From: Bdellovibrionia bacterium
GTDB lineage: Bacteria; Bdellovibrionota; Bdellovibrionia; Bdellovibrionales; JAGQZY01
NCBI GenBank assembly: GCA_030424715.1
Contig: JAUHWH010000005.1
Coordinates: 1 to 64,000 of the forward strand
Length of the DNA stretch: 64,000 nucleotides
Reading direction: 5' to 3'
Below, one piece after another: positions 24,642-34,778 of this stretch (its first letter is position 1; every line of letters starts with the position of its first letter). The notes under the pieces were generated by a model, which saw only the letters and a program-made list of their open reading frames with translations, was not told the origin of the DNA and ran no database searches. The translations under genes were made by a program, and so were the position numbers.

Positions 24642-27557
24642 TTACAGAAATTTTTCTTTGTTCTTTTGAAAAAAAGTCTTTTTGAACTTCATAATCTTTT
24701 TTAAATGACTTGGCTTTTTCAATGTCTTTTTCAACTGAGTCATAAAAAGCTTCTCAATCTCGAGTAACCTCTTTTTACCCTCTTCCACAAAGTTGCCATT
24801 GATGCTGGCTTTTGCTGCGTTCAACTCGCGAATCAAGGTGGCTTCTCGAGCAATAAAAGGAACCAGCTGAGTCTCGTTGAGTCGAAGTTCGTTGGCAAAG
24901 TAGTCCTGCAGGGCGAGAATCCACTGTTTACGATACTCACTATCGAGCTCAACTTGCACATAGCCGGTGGTGTACATCACCCTCTCAGTGTAGGTGTCAA
25001 AATACTTGTCCACTTGTTTGGGGCGGAACTCTTTTTTGTAAGAATTCTCTTTTTGCTTCTGGGCCATCTTCTGTTTGGCGTCTTTGTCGGCTTGAGTCGC
25101 GATGTTGCGACCCGAGTCTTTCGCCACCTTTTTCATCGAAGGGAGGTAAATGAAGAATAAAAGAAGGGCAATAAAGCCCAGAACGCCGTAGACGTAAAAC
25201 TTTTTAACTTTGGATTGGGCCAGGCTGGGGTCAATGTCAGAATAATTGTCAACGCGGTAAAGGTCTTCGTCAACCTCTTCCAATACAATGGCATTGATCG
25301 AACGTTCAAACATAGTCCCCACCACATCAAGAGCCTCCTGGTCTTTTAAGTAGGGTGTCATTCTCACGCGCAGAACATCGTGCAGTTCTTTCTTTAACTG
25401 AATCGCCTGCACTCGGTATCTTTCTTTTAGCTCTTTCTCAAAACTCTGTCGCTGTTTTTCAATACTGGCTAGGGCCTGAGTCCGCAAACCTCGAATTTCT
25501 TCTTCTGTTTGTTGCTTTGTTTTTTTTATATCAGCGTGAAGTGTGGCAAGGTCGCGATCTCCCGTTTTCTTGGCCTTCTGAACAATCTTGGCGGCCTCTC
25601 GCTGAGCCTTGTCCATTACCCTTGCTTTCTCGGCTTCTGCCTGAGCTTTGACTTCTTGGCAAATTTTATCAAACTCAGCTTGCGAGCTATCTTTAATGTC
25701 AGAGGCTTTCTTTCTCGCTTCTTTAACCTCCGCTTGTGCAATAAGATGGGCTTCATCGACACTCTTTTGCGCTTCTTGTTTCGCCTGATTAATAATCTCT
25801 TGAGCCTCGGCTTGGGACTCAGATAACAGAGAGGCCCCCTCTTTCTCCCATTCTCGGCGGAGCTGTTTTTCTTCTTTGGACAGCAATTGGCGCTTGGCCT
25901 CACACTCTTGTTCTGCCGCCGCCTTGAGGGACGCTGAAACCTCAAGGGCTTCTTCGTTGAGTCTTTGAGCCTGAGCTGTTGCCTTGTCGATGGCCCTGTT
26001 CGCTTCGTCTTGGGTTTCTTGTTGCAAGGCCTTCATCTCTCTAACAAGACTCTCTTTCTCCTGCTGGGCATCGGCGACCATGGAAAGCGCTTTCTCTTTT
26101 GCTTTAGCAATGTTCACCGAAATTTCTTTTTCAGCCCGCTGTCGCAGTTTCTCGATACTGTTTGCCGATTCTCGACTCGCCTCCGCTAACCGTTGTTGCT
26201 GCGATTTCTCATCGCGCTCCATCTGGGCCTGTCGCTCTTCATTGAGAATGGTGGTTTTCTGCAGTTCGTCTTTCGCTAGAGAAACCTTGTCTCGTAGGGA
26301 TTCAAGCTCCAATGCCGACGCCTTGGCTTGTGCAACATTAGCATCGTGCTCTTTTCGCTGAGCAAGACTCTCTTTTTCAAGATGTTCGACCGTGGCTTTT
26401 CTTTCTCGAATGTCACGGTCTAAGTTTGCAACACTTTCCTCGAGAGTCGCCTGTTTTGACTCTAGCTCGGGAACTCTCACCTCGAGGACAGACAACGCCG
26501 CTGAGGCACGCTTCTCTAAATCGGCAACTTCACCGATTAAGTCCTGCTGCTTTTTCTGGGCCTCGATAGCCGAAGCTCTTGAATCTGACGTCGTGGTTAG
26601 GTTGAGTTCATGATCTTTTTTAAGTTGAGCGATCGAATCATTGAGGGCTTCCACTTCTTGCCTTCGTGAAGCCAAAGTTTGCTCGATGGTTTCAGACTCT
26701 TCAACCAATCGCTCTTTTTTGCTGACGGCCTCCGCAATTATGCTGTCGAACTCTTCATGAGCCGCTTTTCGAGTTCGCTCGAGTTCTTCGTCGCCTTGAC
26801 GATGAAGGTCCTCGGCTTTGCGTTGAGCCTCTTGCACGATGGACTCCGCCTGATCTTTTTTTTCTTTGGTCAGAATAAACATTTCTTTTTGGACCAGAGA
26901 TTTTTGAATTTCGATTTCCCTTTTCGCCTTCTGAAGAATCGCCTCTGCTTTTTTCTGGGCATGCAACACTTCGTTGTCATGCTTATTCTGACCATCCGGG
27001 GATTGTTTCGAGCCTCCCCAAAGCGGTAACTTGCCCCACTTACCATTGGAATCGTCGACATTTGGCGAACGCAGCACTTTTGCTGGAGCACTGGATTTTG
27101 ATGGCTGCTGAACCTTTGCCTTCTTCTTAGGCTGTGGCGCCGAAGGTTTAGCGGCAGCCGCACGGTCTTTCTGAGGTGGGTTTGTCAAAGGGCGCTCGAG
27201 ACCGAGCAAACGATCTTCTGAGCTTTCCAGTTCTTCTCTTTGCACAATGGCCTTGATTTCAAATCGGCATTCTTTTTTTGCGCCCAAAAAGAGTTCGTTG
27301 CCCTCAATGTATTCAAAAGCCACATTGGGTTTTAATTGATGACCGTTGAGATAAGTTCCATTGGTTGAACCGAGGTCAGTGACATAAATACGATCACGCT
27401 TGAACTCGACGCGGACATGCTGGCGACTGAGGATGTGAGAAGATATTGGAATATCGCATTCGGCCGATCGACCAACAACAAAAGACTCGGCTTTGAGATA
27501 AGCCTCTTTCTCTTTATCGTCCATTTTGTATTTAACAAAAAAATGTTTAAACACCAT
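24642..27557 (-). CDS. FHA-domain coiled-coil membrane protein
   Basis: 971 residues from ATG 27557 (AGGTGA 7 bases upstream; the frame extends to 27677 without signals). N-terminal FHA domain (about 10-95): FVVGRSAECDIPISS, SRQHVRVEF, LGSTNGTYLNG, the residues that bind phosphothreonine. A Pro/Lys-rich linker is followed by about 600 residues of unbroken Glu/Lys/Gln/Ala coiled coil with repeated EAQ/EAEA heptads, then one membrane helix (VYGVLGFIALLLFFIYLPSM, about 765-785) and a basic exported tail of about 180 residues. No enzyme motif. Downstream of the MotB/MotA-like pair with a hairpin in the gap. Likely a phospho-dependent scaffold at the inner membrane, possibly read-out of the PEGA kinase at 2641 or a similar kinase. 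Function unknown. Confidence 0.82.
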   Translation of the reverse strand: MVFKHFFVKYKMDDKEKEAYLKAESFVVGRSAECDIPISSHILSRQHVRVEFKRDRIYVTDLGSTNGTYLNGHQLKPNVAFEYIEGNELFLGAKKECRFEIKAIVQREELESSEDRLLGLERPLTNPPQKDRAAAAKPSAPQPKKKAKVQQPSKSSAPAKVLRSPNVDDSNGKWGKLPLWGGSKQSPDGQNKHDNEVLHAQKKAEAILQKAKREIEIQKSLVQKEMFILTKEKKDQAESIVQEAQRKAEDLHRQGDEELERTRKAAHEEFDSIIAEAVSKKERLVEESETIEQTLASRRQEVEALNDSIAQLKKDHELNLTTTSDSRASAIEAQKKQQDLIGEVADLEKRASAALSVLEVRVPELESKQATLEESVANLDRDIRERKATVEHLEKESLAQRKEHDANVAQAKASALELESLRDKVSLAKDELQKTTILNEERQAQMERDEKSQQQRLAEASRESANSIEKLRQRAEKEISVNIAKAKEKALSMVADAQQEKESLVREMKALQQETQDEANRAIDKATAQAQRLNEEALEVSASLKAAAEQECEAKRQLLSKEEKQLRREWEKEGASLLSESQAEAQEIINQAKQEAQKSVDEAHLIAQAEVKEARKKASDIKDSSQAEFDKICQEVKAQAEAEKARVMDKAQREAAKIVQKAKKTGDRDLATLHADIKKTKQQTEEEIRGLRTQALASIEKQRQSFEKELKERYRVQAIQLKKELHDVLRVRMTPYLKDQEALDVVGTMFERSINAIVLEEVDEDLYRVDNYSDIDPSLAQSKVKKFYVYGVLGFIALLLFFIYLPSMKKVAKDSGRNIATQADKDAKQKMAQKQKENSYKKEFRPKQVDKYFDTYTERVMYTTGYVQVELDSEYRKQWILALQDYFANELRLNETQLVPFIAREATLIRELNAAKASINGNFVEEGKKRLLEIEKLFMTQLKKTLKKPSHLKKIMKFKKTFFQKNKEKFL

Positions 27558-27667
27558 ATCTGCGTCACCTATTCCACACTCCTTTTCGGTGTAATTATTT
27601 GATTTTTTTAATGTTTTAGAAAACTTTTTGCAAAGACTAGACAGAAGTCGATGCCATAAGACACAAA

Positions 27668-27689
27668 TAGCCAGCACAAAGGCTGGCTA
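27668..27689 (-). terminator. Hairpin between the MotA-like and FHA genes (attenuator or weak terminator)
   Basis: TAGCCAGC and GCTGGCTA pair perfectly (8 bp) around ACAAAG. On the minus strand it is followed by TTTGTGTCTTAT, a weak T-rich tail, 32 bases past the MotA-like stop. It could reduce read-through to the FHA gene. Confidence 0.6.
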
Positions 27690-27721
27690 CAAGGAGAATC
27701 GATGGGTTCGCAGGTTGCGAG

Positions 27722-28690
27722 CTACGAGACCCGAGTGAGTTTGCGTTGCTTTTTACCGAGCACCACGTCTTCGCTGAGAGCTTGTTCGGCTAGGACCTCA
27801 TCAGGGTTCCTATTTTCGTCGAAGCCATCAATCTGCTCAGGCAATTCGTTGTCGGAGCTCAGGTGCCAAAGAGCATCCAAAGCCGCTTCCAGACGATCCA
27901 CGGCTGAAACAAACACCTTCTCCGGAGCCATGGCGGCATTAAAGAACGACATGACTACAGAAAGTACGATCCCTACTAAAGATGTGCTCATTGAGAAGGA
28001 AATTTTAAAGAGAAATTCATCCATTATTTTGTTGGCCGCATCAATGTTTCCGAGATCCATCGTTCCTAGCAGTGGAAGAGCCTTCATGATCCCTAAAAAA
28101 GTTCCGAAAACCCCCAATACGATAAAAACGCCGGGTAGAATATTGATCACATCATTGATCCGAGAACTCGGGAAAAGACCTAAAACTTTGCTAAAACTAG
28201 GGTTCCGGGCAAAAGCCTTTTTGGTGATGCTCATTAACTTAGGATGATTGGAGTCATTAAACTTAATATGTCTAAGAGGCTTTAAAATATCATGAACGAA
28301 AAAAGCAGCCCCCTGCTTGACCAGGAACAAGCGATCGCCCACCGTCATAACAAAATCTGGTTTTCGACGTTTCATGGCATATCGGACTCGAAAAAGCTCA
28401 TAATAAGTTTTCTCCATCAAGCGTTTCACGATCATATAAAAAGACACAGTTGATGCTGGATTTCTTTCATCGAGAAAGTGGTCGACACGCTTCTCAAACT
28501 CTTTAGCAAACCAATCTTGACGACGGACGGTGTAGTAAATAAGACCGCGAAGAATAACGGCTCCTACAAAGAGAATTGTCATTGTCGGAATCAACCAATA
28601 GGTGGCAAAATTTAAGAGCGATTCGAGGAGTGTCATTTCTGCCACGACGGTTTCTGTTACTGTTGCTGGATCGATCGCTGGGGTTTCCAT
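27722..28690 (-). CDS. MotA/ExbB/ZorA-like ion-channel motor protein
   Basis: 322 residues. Three membrane helices (about 27-53, 182-205 and 228-252) with a large cytoplasmic insertion between the first two and a C-terminal tail of about 70 residues. The second helix has VFIVLGVFGTFLGIMKAL and the third FSMSTSLVGIVLSVV, matching the G-x-F/L-G-T-x-x-G and Thr/Ser-rich signatures of MotA/TolQ/ExbB-type stators. GGAGAT lies just before the ATG at 28690. It starts 12 bases after the MotB-like gene, so the two form a subunit pair. The length and topology resemble ZorA, but no ZorC, ZorD or ZorE gene is near. Confidence 0.8.
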   Translation of the reverse strand: METPAIDPATVTETVVAEMTLLESLLNFATYWLIPTMTILFVGAVILRGLIYYTVRRQDWFAKEFEKRVDHFLDERNPASTVSFYMIVKRLMEKTYYELFRVRYAMKRRKPDFVMTVGDRLFLVKQGAAFFVHDILKPLRHIKFNDSNHPKLMSITKKAFARNPSFSKVLGLFPSSRINDVINILPGVFIVLGVFGTFLGIMKALPLLGTMDLGNIDAANKIMDEFLFKISFSMSTSLVGIVLSVVMSFFNAAMAPEKVFVSAVDRLEAALDALWHLSSDNELPEQIDGFDENRNPDEVLAEQALSEDVVLGKKQRKLTRVS

Positions 28691-28702
28691 TGAGATCTCC
28701 TT

Positions 28703-30457
28703 TTAGTTTTCCATGTTAAATTTTATGACCACTCGCTGTGATTTTTTGCAGTCAAACTTTTTACAATATTGTTTGTGACTCATATTAGCCACTTGCCTTT
28801 TGTCGACGCCCTCGGCAAGAAAGCTTCGCCCAGTAACCTTCACCATCGGGAGGATGTCTTCCTGATGGGGATAGCGCATTTTCTCGGTATCAAAAATGTA
28901 ATCAAATATAGACCGGGCACGGTAGTAACTCAGATCAAGATTGTAGTTAACTGCCTCTTTATTGTCGGCTGTTAGGCTGACTGGATTGACATATTTCCCT
29001 TGATAGGTTGGCGAAGCATAACCGATAATTTCAATGGATTTGATCTGGCTGGCGGCCTTTTTGTCAGAGAAAAGTGTTTTCGAGTAGGCCGGCATGAACT
29101 TTTTGAGAACCCGCTCCATGCCAGGCTTTACATTGGCTTTGCCCGTATCGAAGTACTCATCACCGAACTCGATCACGACTTCGCCAGATTTCTCATCAAC
29201 CTGCGCCTTCAACCCAGAACGCTGCAGGTTCTTTTTCATATCATCAATTAGCTTTTTCTTGGCGTTGGCCAGCTCTTTCATACGCTTTAAATCAGAAGAC
29301 AGTTGCTGACGCTGCCCCTTGAGGTTGGCATTTTGGGAGGCCAGCGCCTGAGACTTTGCCTCGGCCTGGGCCTGGGCTTGCTGGGTCTGCTCAAGACGTC
29401 CTTGCAGATCTTGCGCCTTGGACTCCATTTTTTGAATCTCATTAGCCAATCGGGCCTCTCTTTGTTGCACTTGCTTTTGAAACTCTTTTTGTTGAGCCGC
29501 TTTGGCTCGAGCCGACAATTGCTGCTTTTGTAACTTGGATTGGAAGGCTTGTTTCTCTTTAGCCATCTTCGCCTGAAAGGATTGCCGAAGGTTCGATATT
29601 TTCTGAGTCACGTCATGCTTCTCAGAAACCAGTGTTGCAATGTCTGACTTTTGCGAAGCAATCGTTCTCTCTGCCTGCGCCAGGTTCTGACTGACCCTCT
29701 CGATCTTTTCCTTACTCTGCTCTATAATTTGAGCAGCCACCTGATTTTTCTGCTTTAATTTCTTGATTCTCTGACTATTTGCCATTTTCAGCCGCTTGAC
29801 TTGAGCCTGCATCTTTTTCTTTGAAATTTTTCTTTGCTTGTACGACTTTCTCAATTGTTTGATCTTTTGAGTCAACGATGAATTCAAGCGAGTGATTTTT
29901 CCGTTGATTTTCTTAATCTCTTTTTGCTTTCTAACCACGGTGCTCTCGAGATCTTGGATTTGCCCCTGTTGTTGATCAATGGTTTTGAAGTTCTTTTTTA
30001 TGGTCTGGTTTCTGCGCTCGATACTCACGCTAGATAAAATATTCGAGTTGATAATATTTCTTATCATCCTTTGATATTTATTGAGAGCGATCTCTTTCTT
30101 TTCATTCTCTTCAGCAGCCTGTCGTAACTCGTCTTTTTCTCGCTTCGCATCTTCCTGCAGAAGATCGAGTTTACTCATCAACTCTTCGTAGTTCGCTTGC
30201 TCCGACTGATTCGAACGGCTCAAGTAGTCATCTTTCATGGTATTATAGACCCGAATTTCTTCTAGAAGAGCATCCCGCTCTCTGACTATCTTTTGATATT
30301 CCGCGTGACTCTTGACGTGACTGGTTCCTGAACGAACACTGGCGACAACGTAAAGAAGCAAAAAGACTAGGGAGAGAACCATAAATAGGTCCGAATAAGT
30401 CGCCCAATGAGAGCCACCCTCTTCACCTTTTTTAATTTCATCATAGTCAAAAGACAC
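28703..30457 (-). CDS. MotB/ZorB-like protein with giant coiled coil and OmpA-like C-terminus
   Basis: 584 residues from GTG 30457, chosen for GAGGAGA just upstream and for agreement with MotB-like N-termini. Short cytoplasmic tail, then one membrane helix (about 20-38) with Asp23 in WATYSDLFMVLSLVFLLLY, the position of the proton-binding aspartate in MotB, ZorB and ExbD. Residues about 45-420 are a coiled coil very rich in Lys and Gln. The C-terminal 150 residues are OmpA/MotB-like (VVIEFGDEYFDTGKANVKPG, IEIIGYASP, LSYYRARSIFDYIF, QRVVIKF), a peptidoglycan-binding fold by family knowledge. A coiled coil this long between plug and peptidoglycan domain is unusual: MotB has about 50 residues there. 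It is the first gene of a three-gene minus-strand unit. Confidence 0.82.
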   Translation of the reverse strand: MSFDYDEIKKGEEGGSHWATYSDLFMVLSLVFLLLYVVASVRSGTSHVKSHAEYQKIVRERDALLEEIRVYNTMKDDYLSRSNQSEQANYEELMSKLDLLQEDAKREKDELRQAAEENEKKEIALNKYQRMIRNIINSNILSSVSIERRNQTIKKNFKTIDQQQGQIQDLESTVVRKQKEIKKINGKITRLNSSLTQKIKQLRKSYKQRKISKKKMQAQVKRLKMANSQRIKKLKQKNQVAAQIIEQSKEKIERVSQNLAQAERTIASQKSDIATLVSEKHDVTQKISNLRQSFQAKMAKEKQAFQSKLQKQQLSARAKAAQQKEFQKQVQQREARLANEIQKMESKAQDLQGRLEQTQQAQAQAEAKSQALASQNANLKGQRQQLSSDLKRMKELANAKKKLIDDMKKNLQRSGLKAQVDEKSGEVVIEFGDEYFDTGKANVKPGMERVLKKFMPAYSKTLFSDKKAASQIKSIEIIGYASPTYQGKYVNPVSLTADNKEAVNYNLDLSYYRARSIFDYIFDTEKMRYPHQEDILPMVKVTGRSFLAEGVDKRQVANMSHKQYCKKFDCKKSQRVVIKFNMEN

Positions 30458-30495
30458 AGAGTCTCCTCGTTGTGGACCAAACCTCAGTCCCCTCC

Positions 30496-30503
30496 TTATC
30501 GGT
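30496..30503 (-). promoter_or_regulatory. Possible sigma-28-type -10 box upstream of the MotB-like gene
   Basis: The minus strand reads ACCGATAA (7 of 8 to consensus), 39 bases before the GTG. The -35 region is poor, so the call rests on the -10 and its position. Confidence 0.25.
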
Positions 30504-30631
30504 GGGTCCTCGTCGATCCTATCTACGATCAAAGACCAGATTCCAGACCATCACACATTCAAGTACAGCCACCTCCGTTTCTAGACCTCAGGGCAGTTGA
30601 GATCATTATGAGACAGTCCGATAGAACAAAT

Positions 30632-31087
30632 ATGAAAAATGCGCTCCTCTTCTCTATTACGATTTTTGTGTCTTCTTTGGGATTTACCAAAGATTCCATA
30701 AACGACAAACACACCTCCATTTATACGGATAAGCTCGTTCGAATTGTAAATGCCATGAACCTGGGGCGCTTTGATTCAGAAGATCAATACTTTTCTATGC
30801 TTAAAACCGCTTGCCAACGCAACCAGTGCAGCCCTCTAGAACACGAAACCATTACGAACATTGGGCAGCAAATCGTCGGCTGTCAGATCAAGCACTTGAA
30901 GGCCCACGGAATAATAAATCAAGACGCGACAAGCATCTGCGAATCCAAACAAGCTATTTTTGGCTGCGACTCCCTAGCCACATCGCTACTCAGAAAGATG
31001 TGCTACAGCGGTAACAACTACAGTATGAAGGTGTGGCGAACTAAAGAAATGAAGTTACAACGTCGCCTGCCGGCTTCAAATAAGTAG
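30632..31087 (+). CDS. Small exported Cys-containing protein of unknown function
   Basis: 151 residues from ATG 30632, the start that gives a signal peptide (MKNALLFSITIFVSSLGFTKDS); the longer frame from 30407 overlaps the divergent MotB-like gene. The mature part has seven cysteines (ACQRNQC, VGCQ, SICES, FGCD, KMCYS) in a helical protein. The C-terminus is basic. I do not recognise the family. A ribosome site is weak at both ATG 30608 and 30632. It converges with the LpxH-like gene with only 4 bases between the stops. Confidence 0.6.
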   Translation: MKNALLFSITIFVSSLGFTKDSINDKHTSIYTDKLVRIVNAMNLGRFDSEDQYFSMLKTACQRNQCSPLEHETITNIGQQIVGCQIKHLKAHGIINQDATSICESKQAIFGCDSLATSLLRKMCYSGNNYSMKVWRTKEMKLQRRLPASNK

Positions 31088-31091
31088 ATCC

Positions 31092-31853
31092 TCAAGAAGG
31101 GTCGTCACCGACATTAACAAATTGGTACCCATCACCATCAATAAGCAGGGCTTTTTGATCGTCAAACCAACTTCCTAAATTTATGGAAAAAACTTGATCC
31201 CCTTCTCGATCCATCTCATAAACATCCCTTAGATGGGTGTGTCCAGAGATAAGATAGTCCACAGGGGGCTCATGCACGACCTCATCGGCATAGCGATGCA
31301 TAAAGCGTTTAATATGATTCGCATCCAGTTTTTTTTGATTGGAAGTGTAGTGTCGGCTGGCTCGACTGGCCCGCTCTCCAATCCACCGCACGCCGGAGCT
31401 GGGAAGTTTCTGTGCAATCAGCTTCACTGGAGCTGACTGTAGTACCTTTTTAAGAAACAGGTAGCCCTTATCATCGGGGTTCATCAAGTCGCCATGTTCC
31501 ACGCGAATTTTGACAGAGCCAAGATTAAAAAACTCAGGCCCGTCATGGACCTTAACCCCAACTTCCTGTTGCCAAAACTTTCTCAAGTATAAGTCGTGGT
31601 TACCCTCGAAGTAATGAACTTCGATTCCCCGAGCAACCAAGACTCTTATAGCATTTACAATTTTTGGATATTTTTCAATAAAATAACTGTGCTTTTCGAT
31701 CCAAAGATCAAAAATGTCTCCCACTAAAAACAAGTGCGTGCCCGGCCTCGACTGATTCTCAAGCGAATGCAAAAAGAGCAATAGCTTTTGGCTATTGCTC
31801 TCGTCTTCATCTTGAATATGTAAGTCTGAAATAAACCAGGCTTTAAATGACAT
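31092..31853 (-). CDS. LpxH-like metallophosphatase (UDP-2,3-diacylglucosamine hydrolase type)
   Basis: 253 residues from ATG 31853, which begins MSFKAWFISDLH as in homologues; the longer frame opens with TTG inside the ftsZ stop. Calcineurin-type metal motifs in order: SDLH, GDIFDLW, EGNHD, RVEHGDLM and SGHTH. Together these match LpxH, which cleaves UDP-2,3-diacylglucosamine to lipid X in lipid A synthesis at the inner membrane face. Related phosphatases of other substrates share the motifs, so substrate is inferred from the GDIFDLW variant and length. It follows ftsZ by 20 bases in the same direction, an uncommon pairing. Confidence 0.8.
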   Translation of the reverse strand: MSFKAWFISDLHIQDEDESNSQKLLLFLHSLENQSRPGTHLFLVGDIFDLWIEKHSYFIEKYPKIVNAIRVLVARGIEVHYFEGNHDLYLRKFWQQEVGVKVHDGPEFFNLGSVKIRVEHGDLMNPDDKGYLFLKKVLQSAPVKLIAQKLPSSGVRWIGERASRASRHYTSNQKKLDANHIKRFMHRYADEVVHEPPVDYLISGHTHLRDVYEMDREGDQVFSINLGSWFDDQKALLIDGDGYQFVNVGDDPS

Positions 31854-31873
31854 CAACAGTCTCGAGAAATCAA

Positions 31874-33448
31874 TCAACCATCCATTTCATCGGCACTGCT
31901 TTGCTGACGACGTAGATAAGTTGGCACTTCCAAATCATTTTGGTTGAGAGGGCGATCCACATTCTCTTCTTTTTCTCCATTTTCAACTTCCATGGATAGT
32001 TGCTCGGGGGTGGCTTGGCGCGCCTGATGAGCGGCCTGTTCTTTGTAGGCACGAGCCTTGGCCATCAATATGTCCCGTGGCAAAGGTTTGCTCTCAGTCA
32101 TTGGAGCGGCCGGAGGAGGAGTGAAGACCTGCTCTTGAGCGCGGCTGCTGCTCTCTCTAACAGGCTCGGAAGCATCAATGGATGGCGCACTGGTCTCTTG
32201 CACTGGCCGACTCTCTTGAGCAAGGGCACGGTCATCAACTCGAGTCTCATAGGTCGGTGGAGTGTCTGGAATAGGCGGAAGATCTGGCAAGGCCACGTTT
32301 TCAGTCGGGGCTGTCGGAGGCTCCGGAGCATACTGAGGTTGAGGAACCGGTGGCATCACATACTGAGCGGGCTGCTGGTACTGCATCTGCTGAGCTTCGC
32401 GGTTCATCGTCTGCCGCGCCACTTGCATTTGGCGCTGCATGATCTGCATCTGCTCGTGAGTGGATGGTCGCGTCTGAGGGTTGGCCATCAAGTTTTGGGT
32501 GAAGCCTGTGGCAATCACCGTCACACGAACCGATTCACCCATGTTCTCATCAATAACCGCACCAAAAATGATTTCCGCATCTTCATGAGCGGCCTCGGTG
32601 ATCAAGGTCGATGCTTCATTGACCTCGTACAAACTCAAACCACTACCACCAGTGACATTAATAATGATACCCGTGGCCCCTTCAATGGAGATGTTCTCTA
32701 AAAGAGGCGATGATATACTTGAAGTGGCCGCTTCGATGGACCGGTTGTCGCCGTCGGCCGTGGCCGTGCCCATAATGGCCATACCTTGCGCTGACATCAC
32801 GGTTCTAATATCTGCAAAATCCAGGTTGATCAGACCGCGGATGTTAATAAGATCGGAGATCCCCTTTACAGCCTGCAACAGCACTTCATCGGCTTTCTTA
32901 AAGGTCTCGAGAAGAGGGGTCTTTTCGCTGGAAATCGACAATAGCTTTTGGTTTGGAATAACAATAAGGGTATCGACGTTTTCTTGTAACTCTTGAATCC
33001 CTGCATGGGCATGGCGCATGCGCTTCTTGCCCTCGAAAGAGAAAGGCTTTGTCACAACACCAATCGTCAAGGCACCCAACTCTTTTGCAATCTTGGCAAC
33101 AATCGGCGCGCCTCCGGTGCCCGTTCCACCACCCATACCGGCGGTGACGAAAACCATGTCTGCTCCCTCAAGAGCTTCGACAATTTCATTGTACGATTCG
33201 ATGGCCGCGCGCTTACCAATCTCAGGATTGGCACCGGCTCCGAGGCCTTTTGTTAACTCTCGGCCAACTTGAATCTTTTTCGTCGCTTTATGAGGGTCCA
33301 AAGCTTGAGAGTCTGTGTTCGCAACAATGAACTCGACACCGGTCAAGCCACCTTCGATCATGGTGGTGACAGCATTGTTACCGCCGCCGCCAATGCCAAC
33401 AACTTTAATGTTAGCGCCGATATCAGTTTTTTCTTCTAGTTCAAACAT
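31874..33448 (-). CDS. ftsZ: Cell division protein FtsZ
   Basis: Tubulin-like GTPase that forms the Z-ring. 524 residues, longer than the usual 380-400 because of a Pro/Gln/Met-rich linker of about 180 residues after the core. GTP-binding tubulin signature GGGTGTG at 106-112; GGGGNNAV near 20-26; T7-loop region [11 protein letters not shown]. The C-terminal peptide [11 protein letters not shown] for binding FtsA is intact. It follows ftsA by 14 bases. Confidence 0.97.
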   Translation of the reverse strand: MFELEEKTDIGANIKVVGIGGGGNNAVTTMIEGGLTGVEFIVANTDSQALDPHKATKKIQVGRELTKGLGAGANPEIGKRAAIESYNEIVEALEGADMVFVTAGMGGGTGTGGAPIVAKIAKELGALTIGVVTKPFSFEGKKRMRHAHAGIQELQENVDTLIVIPNQKLLSISSEKTPLLETFKKADEVLLQAVKGISDLINIRGLINLDFADIRTVMSAQGMAIMGTATADGDNRSIEAATSSISSPLLENISIEGATGIIINVTGGSGLSLYEVNEASTLITEAAHEDAEIIFGAVIDENMGESVRVTVIATGFTQNLMANPQTRPSTHEQMQIMQRQMQVARQTMNREAQQMQYQQPAQYVMPPVPQPQYAPEPPTAPTENVALPDLPPIPDTPPTYETRVDDRALAQESRPVQETSAPSIDASEPVRESSSRAQEQVFTPPPAAPMTESKPLPRDILMAKARAYKEQAAHQARQATPEQLSMEVENGEKEENVDRPLNQNDLEVPTYLRRQQSSADEMDG

Positions 33449-33462
33449 AGATTTCCCCCGGA

Positions 33463-34710
33463 TTAAATGGATAAGGCCTTACTCATAAAGTTTCTGACTT
33501 GATCCCATGTTCCACTTGTTTTTTTTGTCATAATATTTGTTGTTCTCGACTTTATGTTTGGAGCAAACTCTTGCTCACAGCCAAAAAGTAAGGTGCCAAT
33601 CGCGGTTGAGAAAACGGGACTGTTGTAGGCCTCACGCATTCCAATCACATTACGAGGCACTCCGCGACGAACGGGAACATCAAACGTAAACTCCGCCAGT
33701 TCTACCAACCCCTGCAACAGACTGCCGCCGCCGGTCAGAATAACACCCGCCCCTAAATCTTTTAAAACATCCCAATCACTCAACTGATTGAATATCAGCG
33801 AAAGAGTTTCTTCGGCACGAGCCTCTAATATGCGGCTGAGCTCGATTCGGGAAACCTGGCGAGACTTGCGTTCTCCCAAACCTTGAACATCAATCTGCTC
33901 GTCTTCACCGACCATATCAACCAGAGCGGTTCCATACTTCTTTTTGACCACCTCAGCACTGCCGATTGGGGTTCTTAAGCCTACGGCTACATCTTGAGTA
34001 AAGTTGAGTCCACCCACGGGTATGCTACCCACGTGAGTGATGCATGAGTCTTTGTAGACAACCACCTCGCAGGTTCCACCACCAATTTCAACAACAGCAA
34101 CACCTATCTCTTTTTCATCTTCTTGTACGGTGGCCAATGTCGAGGCGTACTGATCGAGAACCACCTGCTTGACCTTCAGCCCTGTTTTTTGCACGCAGGC
34201 CAAAAGGTTACTTAGGCATTTTTCAGAAATAGTAATCAATTGCGCATCCACCTCGAGGCGAACACCCTTCATTGATATGGGCGTTTCAATCCCACCCTGT
34301 CCATCCACGGTAAAGGATTGGGCCAAGGCATGCAGAATACGACTTTCTTCTGGAATATGAATAGCTCTGGCAACTTCTAACACCCGGCCGATATCACTTT
34401 TAGAGATTTCTTTACCACTCACCGGCACTAAGCCACGGGAGGCAATCGCCTTGACCCCTTGACCACCAACAGACAGATAGACCTGTGAAAGCTTCACGCC
34501 CGCCATCAACTCGGCTTCTTCTTTCGCTTCCATGATTGCTTGTGCCGTTTCGGCCATATTGACAATTTGACCTTGGCGAACGCCGTTGTTCTCGGACTTA
34601 CCAACACCAATAACCTCAACCTCGCCCTGTCCGTAAGTGGCAATAGCTACCACTACCTTAGTCGAACCAATGTCCAAAGCTGCAATCATTTGATTTCTGT
34701 TGTCTCGCAT
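33463..34710 (-). CDS. ftsA: Cell division protein FtsA
   Basis: Actin-like protein (415 residues) that tethers FtsZ to the membrane. Phosphate-1 motif [10 protein letters not shown] near the start, connect region [11 protein letters not shown] and adenosine motif [13 protein letters not shown]. The C-terminus [14 protein letters not shown] fits the amphipathic membrane-targeting helix. Located between ftsQ and ftsZ as in most bacteria. Confidence 0.96.
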   Translation of the reverse strand: MRDNRNQMIAALDIGSTKVVVAIATYGQGEVEVIGVGKSENNGVRQGQIVNMAETAQAIMEAKEEAELMAGVKLSQVYLSVGGQGVKAIASRGLVPVSGKEISKSDIGRVLEVARAIHIPEESRILHALAQSFTVDGQGGIETPISMKGVRLEVDAQLITISEKCLSNLLACVQKTGLKVKQVVLDQYASTLATVQEDEKEIGVAVVEIGGGTCEVVVYKDSCITHVGSIPVGGLNFTQDVAVGLRTPIGSAEVVKKKYGTALVDMVGEDEQIDVQGLGERKSRQVSRIELSRILEARAEETLSLIFNQLSDWDVLKDLGAGVILTGGGSLLQGLVELAEFTFDVPVRRGVPRNVIGMREAYNSPVFSTAIGTLLFGCEQEFAPNIKSRTTNIMTKKTSGTWDQVRNFMSKALSI

Positions 34711-34778
34711 TAATCAACCTTTAGTAGTTTGCTAAAAAACATACTGGACCAGACTGTCAATAGGTCCATACTCTAAGC

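Noticed and set aside
24642-30457. Zorya anti-phage system call
   Set aside because: MotA/MotB-like pair resembles ZorAB in general design, but no ZorC, ZorD or ZorE and a very different coiled coil; a call would be over-reach.
32000-32701. 233-codon plus-strand frame opposite ftsZ
   Set aside because: Pure antisense of the ftsZ linker and core, Arg/Leu/His-rich shadow composition.
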